Source of the DNA: Sphingobium subterraneum
Lineage (GTDB): Bacteria > Pseudomonadota > Alphaproteobacteria > Sphingomonadales > Sphingomonadaceae
Direction: 5' to 3'
Assembly: GCF_014199435.1 (NCBI RefSeq)
Contig: NZ_JACIJP010000006.1
Location: 62,001 to 126,000 of the forward strand
DNA length: 64,000 nt
In this document: positions 10,191-18,871 of the stretch, in pieces
How positions within the stretch are numbered: position 1 is the first letter of the stretch
Layout: every line of letters begins with the position of its first letter
The notes under the pieces: generated by a model
Told to the model about the DNA's origin: nothing
What the model saw: only the letters and a program-made list of their open reading frames with translations
Database searches by the model: none
Made by a program: the position numbers and the translations under genes

Positions 10191-11588
10191 ATGCGAAATA
10201 AAAACCGAGCATCAATCGGGCTAATGATTGGTACAGGAGTACTCGCACTTTCGGTTACCGGCGCCCAGGCGGCAACCCAGAAAGAGCAGGAACTTGAAGC
10301 GCGCATCGTGGCGCTGGAAAAGGCTTTCGGAACCCTTACGGTTGAACTGCAAACCACCAAAGCGGAGAACGCTCAGCTTCGTGAAGTCGTCGCCGAGACG
10401 AAAGCCGCAACCGTGCAGGCAACCAAGGCCATTGACGATGCCCGTCCTGCCCTCGCGGCAGCGAGCCAGGACGGTTTTACCGTCGGTAACGGCACCACCC
10501 GCGTGAAGATCGGCGGCTTCCTGAAGTCAGTTGTGACGTTCAGCCATTGGGACGACGGCACGGTTGCCGCCAATTCGCTGGGCCGTGACTTTTATTTGCC
10601 CCAGGCTATCCCGACCGGCGGCAAATCGACCACCAACAACGATTTCTCGGCGAAGCAGACCCGCCTGTGGCTGAACCTCGAAACGAAACTCGCTGGTCAC
10701 ACACTCAAAGGCTATGTCGAAACCGACTTCCAGACATCGGCTGGCACGCAAGGGTCCGAGCGGACCACCAACGGCTATAATCTCGCGCTGCGCCGTGCCT
10801 ATGTCCAGTTCGACAATCTAACGGTCGGACAGGACTGGTCGACGTTCCAGAATGCCTCGGTACTCCCCGAAAGCACGGACTTCGTGGGCCCGACCGAAGG
10901 CACGGTATTCGTGCGGCAACCTCTTGTGCGCTTCAGCAAGAAACTCGGCAAAAACGTCGTGCTTCATCTGGCGGCGGAAAATGCCGAAACGCAATCGGCG
11001 GCGCCCGGTCTGGTGGAAAATGATCAGGACAAGATCCCGGACTTCGCTACGCGGTTGAATGTGTCCGCAGGGCCTGCGGAACTGGCGCTGGCCGGCGTGG
11101 CACGCCAGCTTCGCGTCGATAGCAGCACGGTGAGCGACACGGCATTTGGTTGGGGTGTGAGCGGCTCCGGCAAAATCAGCTTCGGTTCAAACAAACGCCA
11201 TGACCTTAAATTCATGGCGACCTATGGCAAGGGAATTGGCCGCTATGTTGGCCTCAACTTCGCGCCGGACGCAGTCATCAACAGCGCCAATCGACTCGAA
11301 ATGCCGGAAGTCTTTGCTGCGTTCACCGCGCTCAAGATCGGCCTGACACCCACTGTCCGCACGACACTCATGGCAAGCTATCAGGACGTAAACTATCCGA
11401 GCGGGTTCGCGCCGGGATATTTTAATGGCTTTAATGCCAGCGCCCTGAGTGTTGCCGGCAACATCTTTTGGTCGCCGGCCAAAGGTTTCGATCTCGGTGC
11501 CGAATATCGCCATGGCCAGCGCGAGCTGGGCAGCGGCGCCAAAGGCCAGCTCGACCGGCTGGAATTCGCCGCCAAATATTCATTCTGA
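10191..11588 (+). CDS. DcaP-like trimeric porin
   Basis: This is an outer-membrane porin of about 465 residues. It has a signal peptide ending near AQA (residue ~27), then a heptad-rich coiled coil (about 30-85, KEQELEARIVALEKAF). A beta-barrel ends in an aromatic residue (KYSF), as outer-membrane proteins require. The coiled coil before the barrel is typical of DcaP-like porins, which admit small dicarboxylic and other carboxylic acids. ATG 10191 follows GGGAGAGGG; an in-frame ATG at 10149 has no such site. The MHS permease begins 23 bp downstream, so the two form an operon moving a solute across both membranes, probably an acetate-type acid. Confidence 0.85.
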   Translation: MRNKNRASIGLMIGTGVLALSVTGAQAATQKEQELEARIVALEKAFGTLTVELQTTKAENAQLREVVAETKAATVQATKAIDDARPALAAASQDGFTVGNGTTRVKIGGFLKSVVTFSHWDDGTVAANSLGRDFYLPQAIPTGGKSTTNNDFSAKQTRLWLNLETKLAGHTLKGYVETDFQTSAGTQGSERTTNGYNLALRRAYVQFDNLTVGQDWSTFQNASVLPESTDFVGPTEGTVFVRQPLVRFSKKLGKNVVLHLAAENAETQSAAPGLVENDQDKIPDFATRLNVSAGPAELALAGVARQLRVDSSTVSDTAFGWGVSGSGKISFGSNKRHDLKFMATYGKGIGRYVGLNFAPDAVINSANRLEMPEVFAAFTALKIGLTPTVRTTLMASYQDVNYPSGFAPGYFNGFNASALSVAGNIFWSPAKGFDLGAEYRHGQRELGSGAKGQLDRLEFAAKYSF

Positions 11589-11611
11589 TAACATGAGAAA
11601 GGAGAGGGCAA

Positions 11612-13279
11612 ATGGCTACTGCGTATGACACAATGCCAAAGCATCACACCGCGACCCAGAACGAAAAGCTCGTAATCGGCGCATCATCGCTTGGCACCGT
11701 ATTTGAATGGTATGATTTCTATCTCTACGGACTGCTGGCGACATATATCTCGGCACAGTTCTTTTCCGGGGTGAACGAAACGACCGGTTTCATCTTCGCG
11801 CTGGCGGCCTTTGCCGCCGGCTTTGCCGTGCGTCCGTTCGGTGCACTGGTTTTCGGGCGTATCGGCGACATTGTCGGCCGCAAGAATACATTTTTGGTCA
11901 CTATGGGTATCATGGGCCTCTCGACCTTCTCCGTCGGTCTGCTGCCCAGCTATGCATCGATCGGCGTCACGGCGCCGATCATCCTGATCGTCATGCGGCT
12001 GTTGCAGGGTCTCGCGCTGGGGGGCGAATATGGCGGCGCTGCAACCTATGTCGCGGAACATGCGCCTGATAATAAGCGCGGGCTCTACACCAGTTGGATT
12101 CAGATCACCGCGACCTTCGGTTTGTTTGCCGCGCTTCTGGTCGTCATCGGCTTGCGCACGGCAATCGGTGAAGAGAGCTTTGCGGCGTGGGGCTGGCGGG
12201 TGCCGTTCCTGATTTCCATCGTTCTACTCGCCGTGTCGATGTGGATCCGCATGCAGCTGAACGAAAGCCCTGTATTCCAGAAGATGAAGGACGAAGGCAC
12301 CACCTCAAAAGCACCCCTTACCGAAGCCTTTGCGAAATGGGGAAATCTGCGTTGGGTCATCATCGCGCTGGTAGGTGCGGTCGCGGGGCAAGCCGTCGTC
12401 TGGTATACCGGGCAATTCTACGCCTTGTTCTTCCTAGAAAAAACGATGAAGGTCGATGGCGCCACAGCAAACATCCTGATCGCCATTGCTTTGGCCCTGG
12501 GAACGCCGTTCTTCGTCTTCTTCGGGTGGTTATCGGACAAGATCGGCCGCAAGCCGATCATATTGGGCGGTTGCGCGATCGCAGCGGTCACGTATTTCCC
12601 GTTGTTCGCTGCTCTCACCACCGCCGCCAACCCGGTATTGGCACGAGCGCAGGCATCGGCGCCGGTAACGATTACAGCCAATCAGGACGAGTGTTCGTTC
12701 CAGTTCGATCCGGTCGGCAAGAACAAGTTCGACACCAACAGCTGCGACGTCGCCAAGGCCTTTATGGCCAAGACTGGCATCAACTATGCGAACGTCGATG
12801 CTCCGGCCGGGACACAGGCTCAGGTGAAAGTCGGGTCCACCGTCTTCACCGCGCCGAACCCCGTCGGGCTTTCCAAAGATGACAAAAAGGCCGCGATCAC
12901 GGGCTTTCAGGATACGTTGAAAGCGGGATTGGCTGATGCTGGTTATCCGGCAAAGGCGGACCCGGCCCAGATCAACAAGCCGAAGGTGGTCGCCATTTTG
13001 TTCGCGCTGGTGCTGCTGGTGACGGCGGTATATGGGCCGATTGCGGCGATGTTGGTCGAACTGTTCCCAAGCCGGATTCGCTACACCTCGATGTCACTGC
13101 CCTACCATATCGGCAACGGCTGGTTCGGTGGTTTCCTTCCGACAACGGCCTTCGCAATGGTCGCGGCCACCGGCAACATCTATTACGGCCTCTGGTATCC
13201 CGTGGTGGTTGCCGCGGCAACGGCAATCCTCGGACTGATATTCCTGCCGGAAACGTTCCGCAGAAACATCGACCAGTAA
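11612..13279 (+). CDS. MHS-family MFS transporter with a large loop insertion
   Basis: This is an inner-membrane proton symporter of the metabolite:H+ symporter branch of the major facilitator superfamily, shown by FEWYDFYLYG, GRIGDIVGRK and LLQGLALGGEYGG. At 555 residues it is longer than the usual ~430-450. The excess is a hydrophilic stretch of roughly 115 residues (about 350-465, with Asp/Lys-rich segments and two Cys) between late membrane helices, after which helices resume (VVAILFALVLLVTAVYGPI). An AAAGGAGAGGG ribosome site precedes ATG 11612. It is co-transcribed with the porin and ends at a strong terminator. The likely substrate is acetate or a related acid, judged from acs next door. 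Confidence 0.9.
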   Translation: MATAYDTMPKHHTATQNEKLVIGASSLGTVFEWYDFYLYGLLATYISAQFFSGVNETTGFIFALAAFAAGFAVRPFGALVFGRIGDIVGRKNTFLVTMGIMGLSTFSVGLLPSYASIGVTAPIILIVMRLLQGLALGGEYGGAATYVAEHAPDNKRGLYTSWIQITATFGLFAALLVVIGLRTAIGEESFAAWGWRVPFLISIVLLAVSMWIRMQLNESPVFQKMKDEGTTSKAPLTEAFAKWGNLRWVIIALVGAVAGQAVVWYTGQFYALFFLEKTMKVDGATANILIAIALALGTPFFVFFGWLSDKIGRKPIILGGCAIAAVTYFPLFAALTTAANPVLARAQASAPVTITANQDECSFQFDPVGKNKFDTNSCDVAKAFMAKTGINYANVDAPAGTQAQVKVGSTVFTAPNPVGLSKDDKKAAITGFQDTLKAGLADAGYPAKADPAQINKPKVVAILFALVLLVTAVYGPIAAMLVELFPSRIRYTSMSLPYHIGNGWFGGFLPTTAFAMVAATGNIYYGLWYPVVVAAATAILGLIFLPETFRRNIDQ

Positions 13280-13286
13280 ACAGGAG

Positions 13287-13324
13287 AAAAACGCTGGTGA
13301 AGACGTCCCTTCACCAGCGTTTTT
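13287..13324 (+). terminator. Strong rho-independent terminator after the porin-permease operon
   Basis: AAAAACGCTGGTGAA and TTCACCAGCGTTTTT form a perfect 15-bp stem around an 8-base loop, 7 bp after the permease stop. The A-run on one side and the T-run on the other would let it work in both directions. Confidence 0.93.
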
Positions 13325-13490
13325 GCTTTGTGAGTGGCCGTAAGAACGAACAGCCCAAATTCCCCTGGTAGCCGTCCCGGAATAGTTCGCTCTAGCACAG
13401 GGTCCCCGTTTTCGCGCATCAAGGCTTGAGAACAAAATGGCGGCAATGAGGGCGCACAGCGGTCGTCAAAGAATCTCGATTACCCCCCCC

Positions 13491-13720
13491 TCACCTAGCC
13501 GGTCTTTCTAAAGGCAGATGAGGTATCAAAGTTGAACTGCCGGATTTTGCAGTCTCTATTTCGCCAGAGCCAATCAACTCGCCGGTCAACTTGACGGCCA
13601 TCAGCATTGCGATGCGCAAGCCCATCGCCGAGCCATACCCAGCTCCGAACCTGTCGCTGAGCAGGCCGGTCAACATGGGTCCGCCGCCCAGGCCAATTGA
13701 GTTACAAATCCGGGACTTCT
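13491..13720 (-). pseudogene. C-terminal fragment of an MFS transporter
   Basis: The frame reads CNSIGLGGGPMLTGLLSDRFG and then a hydrophobic helix. This matches the second-last helices and LSD loop of MFS transporters such as the one at 18872-20152, which has LAPLAVGALSD at the same place. A stop codon lies just upstream (near 13720), and the rest of the transporter is absent, so this is a remnant of roughly 70 codons. It hints at a deletion or an insertion-excision event at this junction. Confidence 0.5.
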
Positions 13721-13760
13721 AATTAGCAGGTCGCTGGTTTGAATCTACCAGGGATCACCA
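13712..13760 (+). other. Degenerate tRNA 3' end (possible attachment-site remnant)
   Basis: The last ~49 bases resemble an anticodon loop, a variable-loop AGGTCG, a T-arm (CTGGTTTGAATC) and an acceptor strand ending GGGATCACCA. The stems do not pair well, and no matching 5' half is present, so it is not a working tRNA. Phage and island integrases often leave such tRNA 3' ends at one border. Confidence 0.38.
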
Positions 13761-14243
13761 TACTTTTCAATCAGTTAGTGGCGGCGTTCCGAAAAATAGA
13801 ATTGGGCGGGTTGTTAAACGGTAGGATTCTCTTCCCGCCACAATACGCCCCTTGCCTCCATCCTCTCGACTCTACGGCCGTGCCGTTCCTTGCCCACTCC
13901 CTTTCCGCTTTTGCGTAAAGTGCGTGCCGGCTTTGCTTTGGCGGTGAAGAACCAAGAGGGTGTTTGGCCGCCCGTCATGGAGAAAACCCTTGACCGACAT
14001 CGAGACACTGAAAGAGCCGCCGAGGCGCGAAGCCGTTACACGATGGATGTAAACCGGGACCATAGGATGGGCGGATGTCGTCAGAATGGTTCAGAATAGC
14101 ATAGATTTTGAACCAATCAGAAGAAAGCTAAATGCTTCTCAATCATCGTCACTCGATGGGTAACGAGGGAGCGTAGGAGAGCGACGTCTTTCTGAACACG
14201 CCGCGGGCAGCTTTCCAGTATGCTCGGTGCACTTTCGAGACCG

Positions 14244-15614
14244 CTATTCGGTGACCGTACGCACCAGCTTCGCCTTGCCCGTTGCGCCATACTCCATGGC
14301 GAAATCTTCCGCATTGACGAGGCGCACGCGGGAGCGGAAGCGCAGGCGGTTCTGGATGGCAGCTTCCAGAAGGATGGTGAGTTCGGCATGCTGCTCCGCG
14401 CCGACGCCCGGTTTCAGGCCTATTTCCACATCGACAGGAGCTTCAACCACCGCCGAAGACGAATAGCGCAGAATCTGGATATCCCCGCTCACAAGGTCGG
14501 AGCTGGCCGCCACGACATCCCGCACGGCATTGGGAAAGACATTCACACCCTTGACGAGCAGCATGTCGTCGATACGCCCGCGAAACTCGATGCGCGCGCC
14601 CGGCCTGCCGCAGGCGCAAGGATCGGTGAAGACACGGATTAGATCCTTGTCGCGCCAACGGATCAGCGGCTGGCATTCCTTGACCAGTCCAGTGAACACA
14701 ACTTCCCCTTCGACCCCATTTTCCAGGGGCATGGGCATGAGATCCTCGTCCAAAATTTCCATCAGCGCATTGTCGCTGGCGAACATGTGTATCCCGCCGT
14801 GCGCTTCGCAGGACAGGCCGAGGGGATTGTTGCAGCCCGTCCCCCCGGACATATCGTATATTTCCGCCCCCCCGAAACCGGCAGATAGCTTCGCACAGAT
14901 TTCCGGAATGCCCCCACCCGGTTCGCCGAAGACGATCAGCTTGCGGATACCGAAGTCCTCGGTACGCCAGCGCGTCTTTTCCGGCACCGATTTGATAAGG
15001 TGCAGGCCATAAGAGGGCGTGCACATCAGCATATCCGGGCGCGTGTCTATCGCCGTCTGGGCAAAGCGCTCGGTCGTGGCAAGGCCCCCGATCGGAATGA
15101 CGCCGAAGCCGAGATTGAGCAACGCATCGACCGCGGGAATGCCGACGATCCACATACTCATCACCCCCGCAAACAGCACCCTGTCCCCGCGCACCAGGCC
15201 CGCTCGCGCCATCATACGCGCGACATGATCCTGCGAAACGGCCCGGTCGTTGGCCGTATAGCCGATGTAGGTGGGCGCGCCGGTCGTTCCCGAGGAGGCA
15301 CTGACGCGGTTGATGTCCCGAACGTCACAAGTCACATGCATGCCGAAAGGGTGCTCCAGTTCCTCGCGGGAGCGTTCTTGACTGAGCCTTTCTTCCTCCT
15401 TGTCGAAAAAAGGGTAGCGAACATAATCTTCCCAGCCGCGAAACTGCAACGGATCGACTCCGGACGCCCGGAATTTATCCCGATAATAGAGGGAGCTTTC
15501 GTAAACGCGGACAAGCTGCTTTCGCAGCTTCAGCAGTTGCAGATCCCGCAGTGTCTCGCCACTCAACTGTTCCAGATGCGGTTGGTGCAGAAATCGTGCC
15601 ATTACATCCACCAT
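14244..15614 (-). CDS. Phenylacetate-CoA ligase (PaaK)-like acyl-CoA ligase
   Basis: This is a 456-residue adenylate-forming ligase of the PaaK type, which makes an aryl- or alkyl-CoA thioester from acid, ATP and CoA. It shows the N-terminal LRDLQLLKLRKQLVRVYE helix, the phosphate loop SASSGTTGAPT, the YDMSGGTG segment, a CACGRPG turn, and the C-terminal subdomain RIDDMLLVKGVNVFP. Length is normal. ATG 15614 is used, with ATG 15602 an alternative. The enoyl-CoA hydratase ends 33 bp upstream on the same strand, so the pair probably activates and then hydrates or cleaves a carboxylic acid. No other paa genes are nearby, so phenylacetate itself is unlikely. Confidence 0.88.
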   Translation of the reverse strand: MVDVMARFLHQPHLEQLSGETLRDLQLLKLRKQLVRVYESSLYYRDKFRASGVDPLQFRGWEDYVRYPFFDKEEERLSQERSREELEHPFGMHVTCDVRDINRVSASSGTTGAPTYIGYTANDRAVSQDHVARMMARAGLVRGDRVLFAGVMSMWIVGIPAVDALLNLGFGVIPIGGLATTERFAQTAIDTRPDMLMCTPSYGLHLIKSVPEKTRWRTEDFGIRKLIVFGEPGGGIPEICAKLSAGFGGAEIYDMSGGTGCNNPLGLSCEAHGGIHMFASDNALMEILDEDLMPMPLENGVEGEVVFTGLVKECQPLIRWRDKDLIRVFTDPCACGRPGARIEFRGRIDDMLLVKGVNVFPNAVRDVVAASSDLVSGDIQILRYSSSAVVEAPVDVEIGLKPGVGAEQHAELTILLEAAIQNRLRFRSRVRLVNAEDFAMEYGATGKAKLVRTVTE

Positions 15615-15647
15615 TACGGCCGCCCATGCAGCCCTGTCGTTATTCTG

Positions 15648-16382
15648 TCAGCCTTGCAAACCGCGACGCAAGCGGGAACGGCGCTCGGCACCGCTGGCTC
15701 GGAGCGCGGCAGGGTCAACGCTCGCCCGCGCTTCATAGACGAGCGACTTGACCAGTGCGACGACGGGTGCGGGCGAACCGGCAATTTTCCGTGCCAGCGC
15801 AGAGACCTCCTGCGCCACGTTACCGTCATCCACAACCCGGTTGACGAGCCCCACTTTTTCCGCCCAGTCTGGACCCATCCAGTCGCCGGAAAGCAGGGCT
15901 TCAAGGATATGGTTGGCCCCGAGCCTGCGCGCGGCCAACAACGGAATATCCACAGGGGCAATGCCTAGCCCCACTTCCGGCAGCGCAAATCGCGCCGAGC
16001 GGCCACAGATCACTATATCGCTTGCCAACATCATCGCCACCCCCTCGCCCACGCAAGGACCGATGGCGCCACACACGATCGGCTTGGTCACCGTTCCCGG
16101 GATGAAAAAATCGAGATCGAGCGTGTCCGCGTCCACCTCCCCCAGATTGGCCTTATCGATCATTTGCAGATCGCCACCCGCGCAGAACGCCGGACCTTCG
16201 GCCATTATCTGGATCGCCCGCACATCGGGGTTGGATTGATGTGCACGCATGGCCGCGTTGAACAGGGCAAACATCTCCGGCATCATCGCATTGCGCTTTT
16301 CCGGGCGATTGAGTGTGATGGTGCCCACCCCGTCGCGGACATCATGCAAGATCGGCGGCGGGAGGGGGCTCTCGAGGATCAT
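15648..16382 (-). CDS. Enoyl-CoA hydratase/isomerase family protein
   Basis: This is a 244-residue crotonase-fold enzyme acting on acyl-CoA. The oxyanion-hole segments (CAGGDL and GAIGPCVGEG) and LPEVGLGIAP are present. Of the two catalytic Glu residues of classical hydratases, the one in the PE motif is kept, but the first reads GEGVAMML rather than GGGxEL, so the reaction may differ from simple hydration. It is the first gene of a minus-strand pair with the PaaK-like ligase and is divergent from the aspartoacylase-like gene across a 418-bp regulatory region. Confidence 0.85.
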   Translation of the reverse strand: MILESPLPPPILHDVRDGVGTITLNRPEKRNAMMPEMFALFNAAMRAHQSNPDVRAIQIMAEGPAFCAGGDLQMIDKANLGEVDADTLDLDFFIPGTVTKPIVCGAIGPCVGEGVAMMLASDIVICGRSARFALPEVGLGIAPVDIPLLAARRLGANHILEALLSGDWMGPDWAEKVGLVNRVVDDGNVAQEVSALARKIAGSPAPVVALVKSLVYEARASVDPAALRASGAERRSRLRRGLQG

Positions 16383-16800
16383 GATACAGCCTTGAGACGA
16401 AACCCGACCATATCCGCGCTGGGACTCACAAAATCCGCCTGCCTTACCTCAACATTCTTGCATCCGCTAAGCACTGTGAACGTCCTCATTCGCCATGTCT
16501 CATCTGACATTTTTTTATATGGTTATTGACATTTCATATAGAGTTCAAGTGGAAATTACCGGTAATCCACGTTCCATCTTGCATCTGTGCGGCACACCGA
16601 AACGTTCGCCAATCTTGCCTAGCGTTGCATCGGAAGGCCGTTAATCGCCATTTATCCGTATCCCGCCGCACGCAGGGTTGCGAGATATTGACATTTTAAA
16701 TATGAACATATGATATTTTAGCGAACCGCAGTTGGCCGATCAGGCTTGAAACATTCCCGCCGCCGCAAGCCATATCGGTTGCATATAGGTAGATAGAACG
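16383..16800. promoter_or_regulatory. Divergent regulatory region (hydratase / aspartoacylase-like gene)
   Basis: This 418-bp AT-richer spacer has TGACAT at 16505, 16527 and 16689, and a perfect 12-bp palindrome ATTACCGGTAAT at 16555-16566. It carries at least one plausible promoter (next entry). It contains no gene. The palindrome may be an operator; the nearest regulator of the same half of the island is the GntR protein at 23867, but I cannot link them. Confidence 0.5.
16688..16714 (+). promoter_or_regulatory. Sigma-70-like promoter for the aspartoacylase-like gene
   Basis: A consensus -35 TTGACA (16688-16693) lies 15 bases before TATGAT (16709-16714). The spacing is short but both boxes are good, about 87 bp upstream of ATG 16801. 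Confidence 0.45.
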
Positions 16801-17859
16801 ATGCACGACTCCATCGACACCAAGACCGGAACGATCGCCGGGTTAATCGCCAAGGCGCCCCGCGGCACGACCCAGCGGGGCCGCATCCTGATCGGCACCA
16901 GAGCGACCGGAGCCGAAATTGCCATCAGCTATATTGTTGTGCACGGCAGCGAACCCGGGCCAACCTTGTGGATCAACGGGCAGGTCCACGGCACGGAAGT
17001 CTGCGCGATTGTGGCCGGCATCGAATTCTGCCGCGGGCTGGACCCCACCGGGCTGGCGGGCACCATAGTGTTCACCGCCAGCGGAAACCCCCTTGCGCTC
17101 GAAAGCCGGACCTGGGCAACGCAGCAGGATTTCGGGCAGAATATGGATACATCGTTCCCCGGCCGCGCGGAGGGCTTCATTACCGAGCGCATGGCACACA
17201 GGCTGTTCAATGAAATCCTCGCCGTCCGACCAGCCCTGCTGCTCAGTATGCACGCGCAGGGAACCGATTTCGCAAGCAAGGTCTATGGCGTTTACAAGCT
17301 GCCGCCGAACTGCACGGTGGAAGCGCGCCAGCTCTATCCCTTCCTGCGCGCGTTCGAACCATTCGCGGTCTGCCTCATGCGCGTCGATCCCGGTGCGGGC
17401 GAGCATCCGGGAAACCATGCCGGAGCGCTCGATTATCAGGCAATGGCCCATGGCATTCCCGCGTTCATGGTCGAATTCGGCGTCGCGCAGAGATCGACGA
17501 CAGACGAGGTACAACGCGGCGTTGCCTGCTATCGCGGGGTATGCGCGGAACTGGGCATGTTGCCTGCCACAAAGCGCGCGGCCTGGGCGACATCATCTCA
17601 TCTTGTGACAGCGCGCGGCCACTGCAACACGGATGTGGGAGGCATGTGGCAATCGCCGCTCCAACCCGGAGCGTTCGTGAAGGCGGGCGATCCCATTGGT
17701 ACGATCATCGATTTCACCGGCGAGACCCTGTCTACCGTGACCATGCCGATGGATGTGCTCGTGATCGCCATTCGGCAGGACCCTGTCGTCCATTGCGGCG
17801 ATAGCGTCGCCTATCTCGCGCGACAATGGACCGAGCTCGACATGAGCGGGATCGAATAG
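16801..17859 (+). CDS. Succinylglutamate desuccinylase/aspartoacylase-family zinc deacylase
   Basis: This 352-residue protein of the AstE/aspartoacylase family (M14-like fold) would hydrolyse an amide-linked acyl group with zinc. The metal ligands are visible as H63 and E66 in VHGTE and H151 in LLSMHAQG. N114-M-D-T-SFPG corresponds to the family's substrate-binding DxNRxFPG, altered at the Arg. FMVEFG holds the likely catalytic Glu. A C-terminal beta domain (FVKAGDPIGTI) follows. It converges on the oxidoreductase at 17864 with four bases between. With an amidase and RidA proteins in the same region, it fits catabolism of an amide-containing compound; the substrate is unknown. Confidence 0.82.
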   Translation: MHDSIDTKTGTIAGLIAKAPRGTTQRGRILIGTRATGAEIAISYIVVHGSEPGPTLWINGQVHGTEVCAIVAGIEFCRGLDPTGLAGTIVFTASGNPLALESRTWATQQDFGQNMDTSFPGRAEGFITERMAHRLFNEILAVRPALLLSMHAQGTDFASKVYGVYKLPPNCTVEARQLYPFLRAFEPFAVCLMRVDPGAGEHPGNHAGALDYQAMAHGIPAFMVEFGVAQRSTTDEVQRGVACYRGVCAELGMLPATKRAAWATSSHLVTARGHCNTDVGGMWQSPLQPGAFVKAGDPIGTIIDFTGETLSTVTMPMDVLVIAIRQDPVVHCGDSVAYLARQWTELDMSGIE

Positions 17860-17863
17860 CCGC

Positions 17864-18862
17864 TCAGGGACAGACAACCAGCTTGCCGATCGCCGAGCGC
17901 GCCGCCAGCTGCGCAATCGCCTGCCCTCCTTCGGCCAAGGCATAGACGGTATCAACACGCGGCCGGATCCGGCCCTGCGCCCACCAGTCGAGCAGCTGCG
18001 CAACATGGCGAAGATGCCCTTCCGGGTCGCGCTCCATAAATGCGCCCCAGAATACGCCGCAGACATCGCAGGACTTGAGCAGCGGAATATTGAGCGGCAA
18101 GCGGGGAATGCCGGCGGGAAAGCCGACGACCAGATGCCGCCCTTCCCATGCGATGGCGCGCAGCGCCGCTTCGCTGTAATCGCCGCCCACCGGATCGTAG
18201 ATGACATGCGCGCCCTCTGGCCCCACCGCCTCTTTGAACGAGGCGGCCAGCGCGCGCTGCCCATCCTTGTCGAAGGGACCGCGCGAATAGATCATGACAT
18301 GATCGGCCCCAGCATCACCTGCCGCCGCAGCCTTCGCATTGTCCGATACAGCCGCGATAACCTTTGCCCCCATCGCTTTGCCGATCTCGACGGCAGCAAG
18401 GCCCACGCCGCCCGCCGCTCCCAGCACGAGCAATGTCTGGCCGGGTTGGAGACGTCCGCGGTCGACCAGCGCGTGGATCGTCGTGGCATAGGTCAACATC
18501 AGTGCGGCACCCTCCACGGGATCGAACCCTTCCGGCAACCGGATGGCCGTATTGGCCTTCACCACGGCCTGCTCTGCCAGGCCGCCACCATCACGGAGCA
18601 GCGCAATCAGCCGGTCGCCAGGGCGCCAATCGCCTGCCCCTTCGCCAACTTCCTCGACTTCGCCGGTGATCTCGCTGCCAGGGGCAAAGGGGCGCGGGGG
18701 TTTGAATTGATATTTGTCCTCGATGATCAGGACGTCAGGGTAATTGATACCACACGCCAGCACCCGTACGCACAGCTCACCGGGAGCGGGCCGGGGCATT
18801 TCAATGTCGGACAGCTGGAGCGTATCCGGGCCACCGGGTCGAACGGACAGCAGAGCTTTCAT
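17864..18862 (-). CDS. Zinc-free quinone oxidoreductase-like dehydrogenase
   Basis: This is a 332-residue medium-chain dehydrogenase/reductase of the NADPH:quinone oxidoreductase type. It has GSEITGEVEEVGEG in the catalytic domain and the nucleotide-binding turn GAAGGVGLAAVEIG, and no structural-zinc cysteine cluster. Such enzymes reduce quinones or enones (enoyl-CoA included) with NADPH. It is the last gene of a four-gene operon: receptor (23641), triple RidA (21343), MFS (20152), then this gene, with 75-, 15- and 9-bp gaps. Its neighbours suggest it acts on the imported compound rather than in stress defence. Confidence 0.87.
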   Translation of the reverse strand: MKALLSVRPGGPDTLQLSDIEMPRPAPGELCVRVLACGINYPDVLIIEDKYQFKPPRPFAPGSEITGEVEEVGEGAGDWRPGDRLIALLRDGGGLAEQAVVKANTAIRLPEGFDPVEGAALMLTYATTIHALVDRGRLQPGQTLLVLGAAGGVGLAAVEIGKAMGAKVIAAVSDNAKAAAAGDAGADHVMIYSRGPFDKDGQRALAASFKEAVGPEGAHVIYDPVGGDYSEAALRAIAWEGRHLVVGFPAGIPRLPLNIPLLKSCDVCGVFWGAFMERDPEGHLRHVAQLLDWWAQGRIRPRVDTVYALAEGGQAIAQLAARSAIGKLVVCP

Positions 18863-18871
18863 AATTTTCCT

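Larger units (their letters stand above)
13325..14243. other. Gene-poor junction between core and catabolic regions
   Basis: About 0.9 kb without an intact gene. It contains the MFS gene fragment and degenerate tRNA end listed separately. From about 13760 to 14240 I see no coding pattern, transposase remnant or clear repeat. Gene content changes sharply across it. Confidence 0.5.

Noticed and set aside
13712-13760. Functional tRNA gene
   Set aside because: Stems mismatch and there is no 5' half; kept only as a degenerate remnant.
13814-14008. Short minus-strand frame (64 codons) in the junction
   Set aside because: Basic low-complexity translation without ribosome site or family match; no evidence of expression.
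14244-15614. Phenylacetate degradation (paa) pathway
   Set aside because: Only a PaaK-like ligase and PaaG-like crotonases are present; the ring-epoxidase paaABCDE genes are absent.
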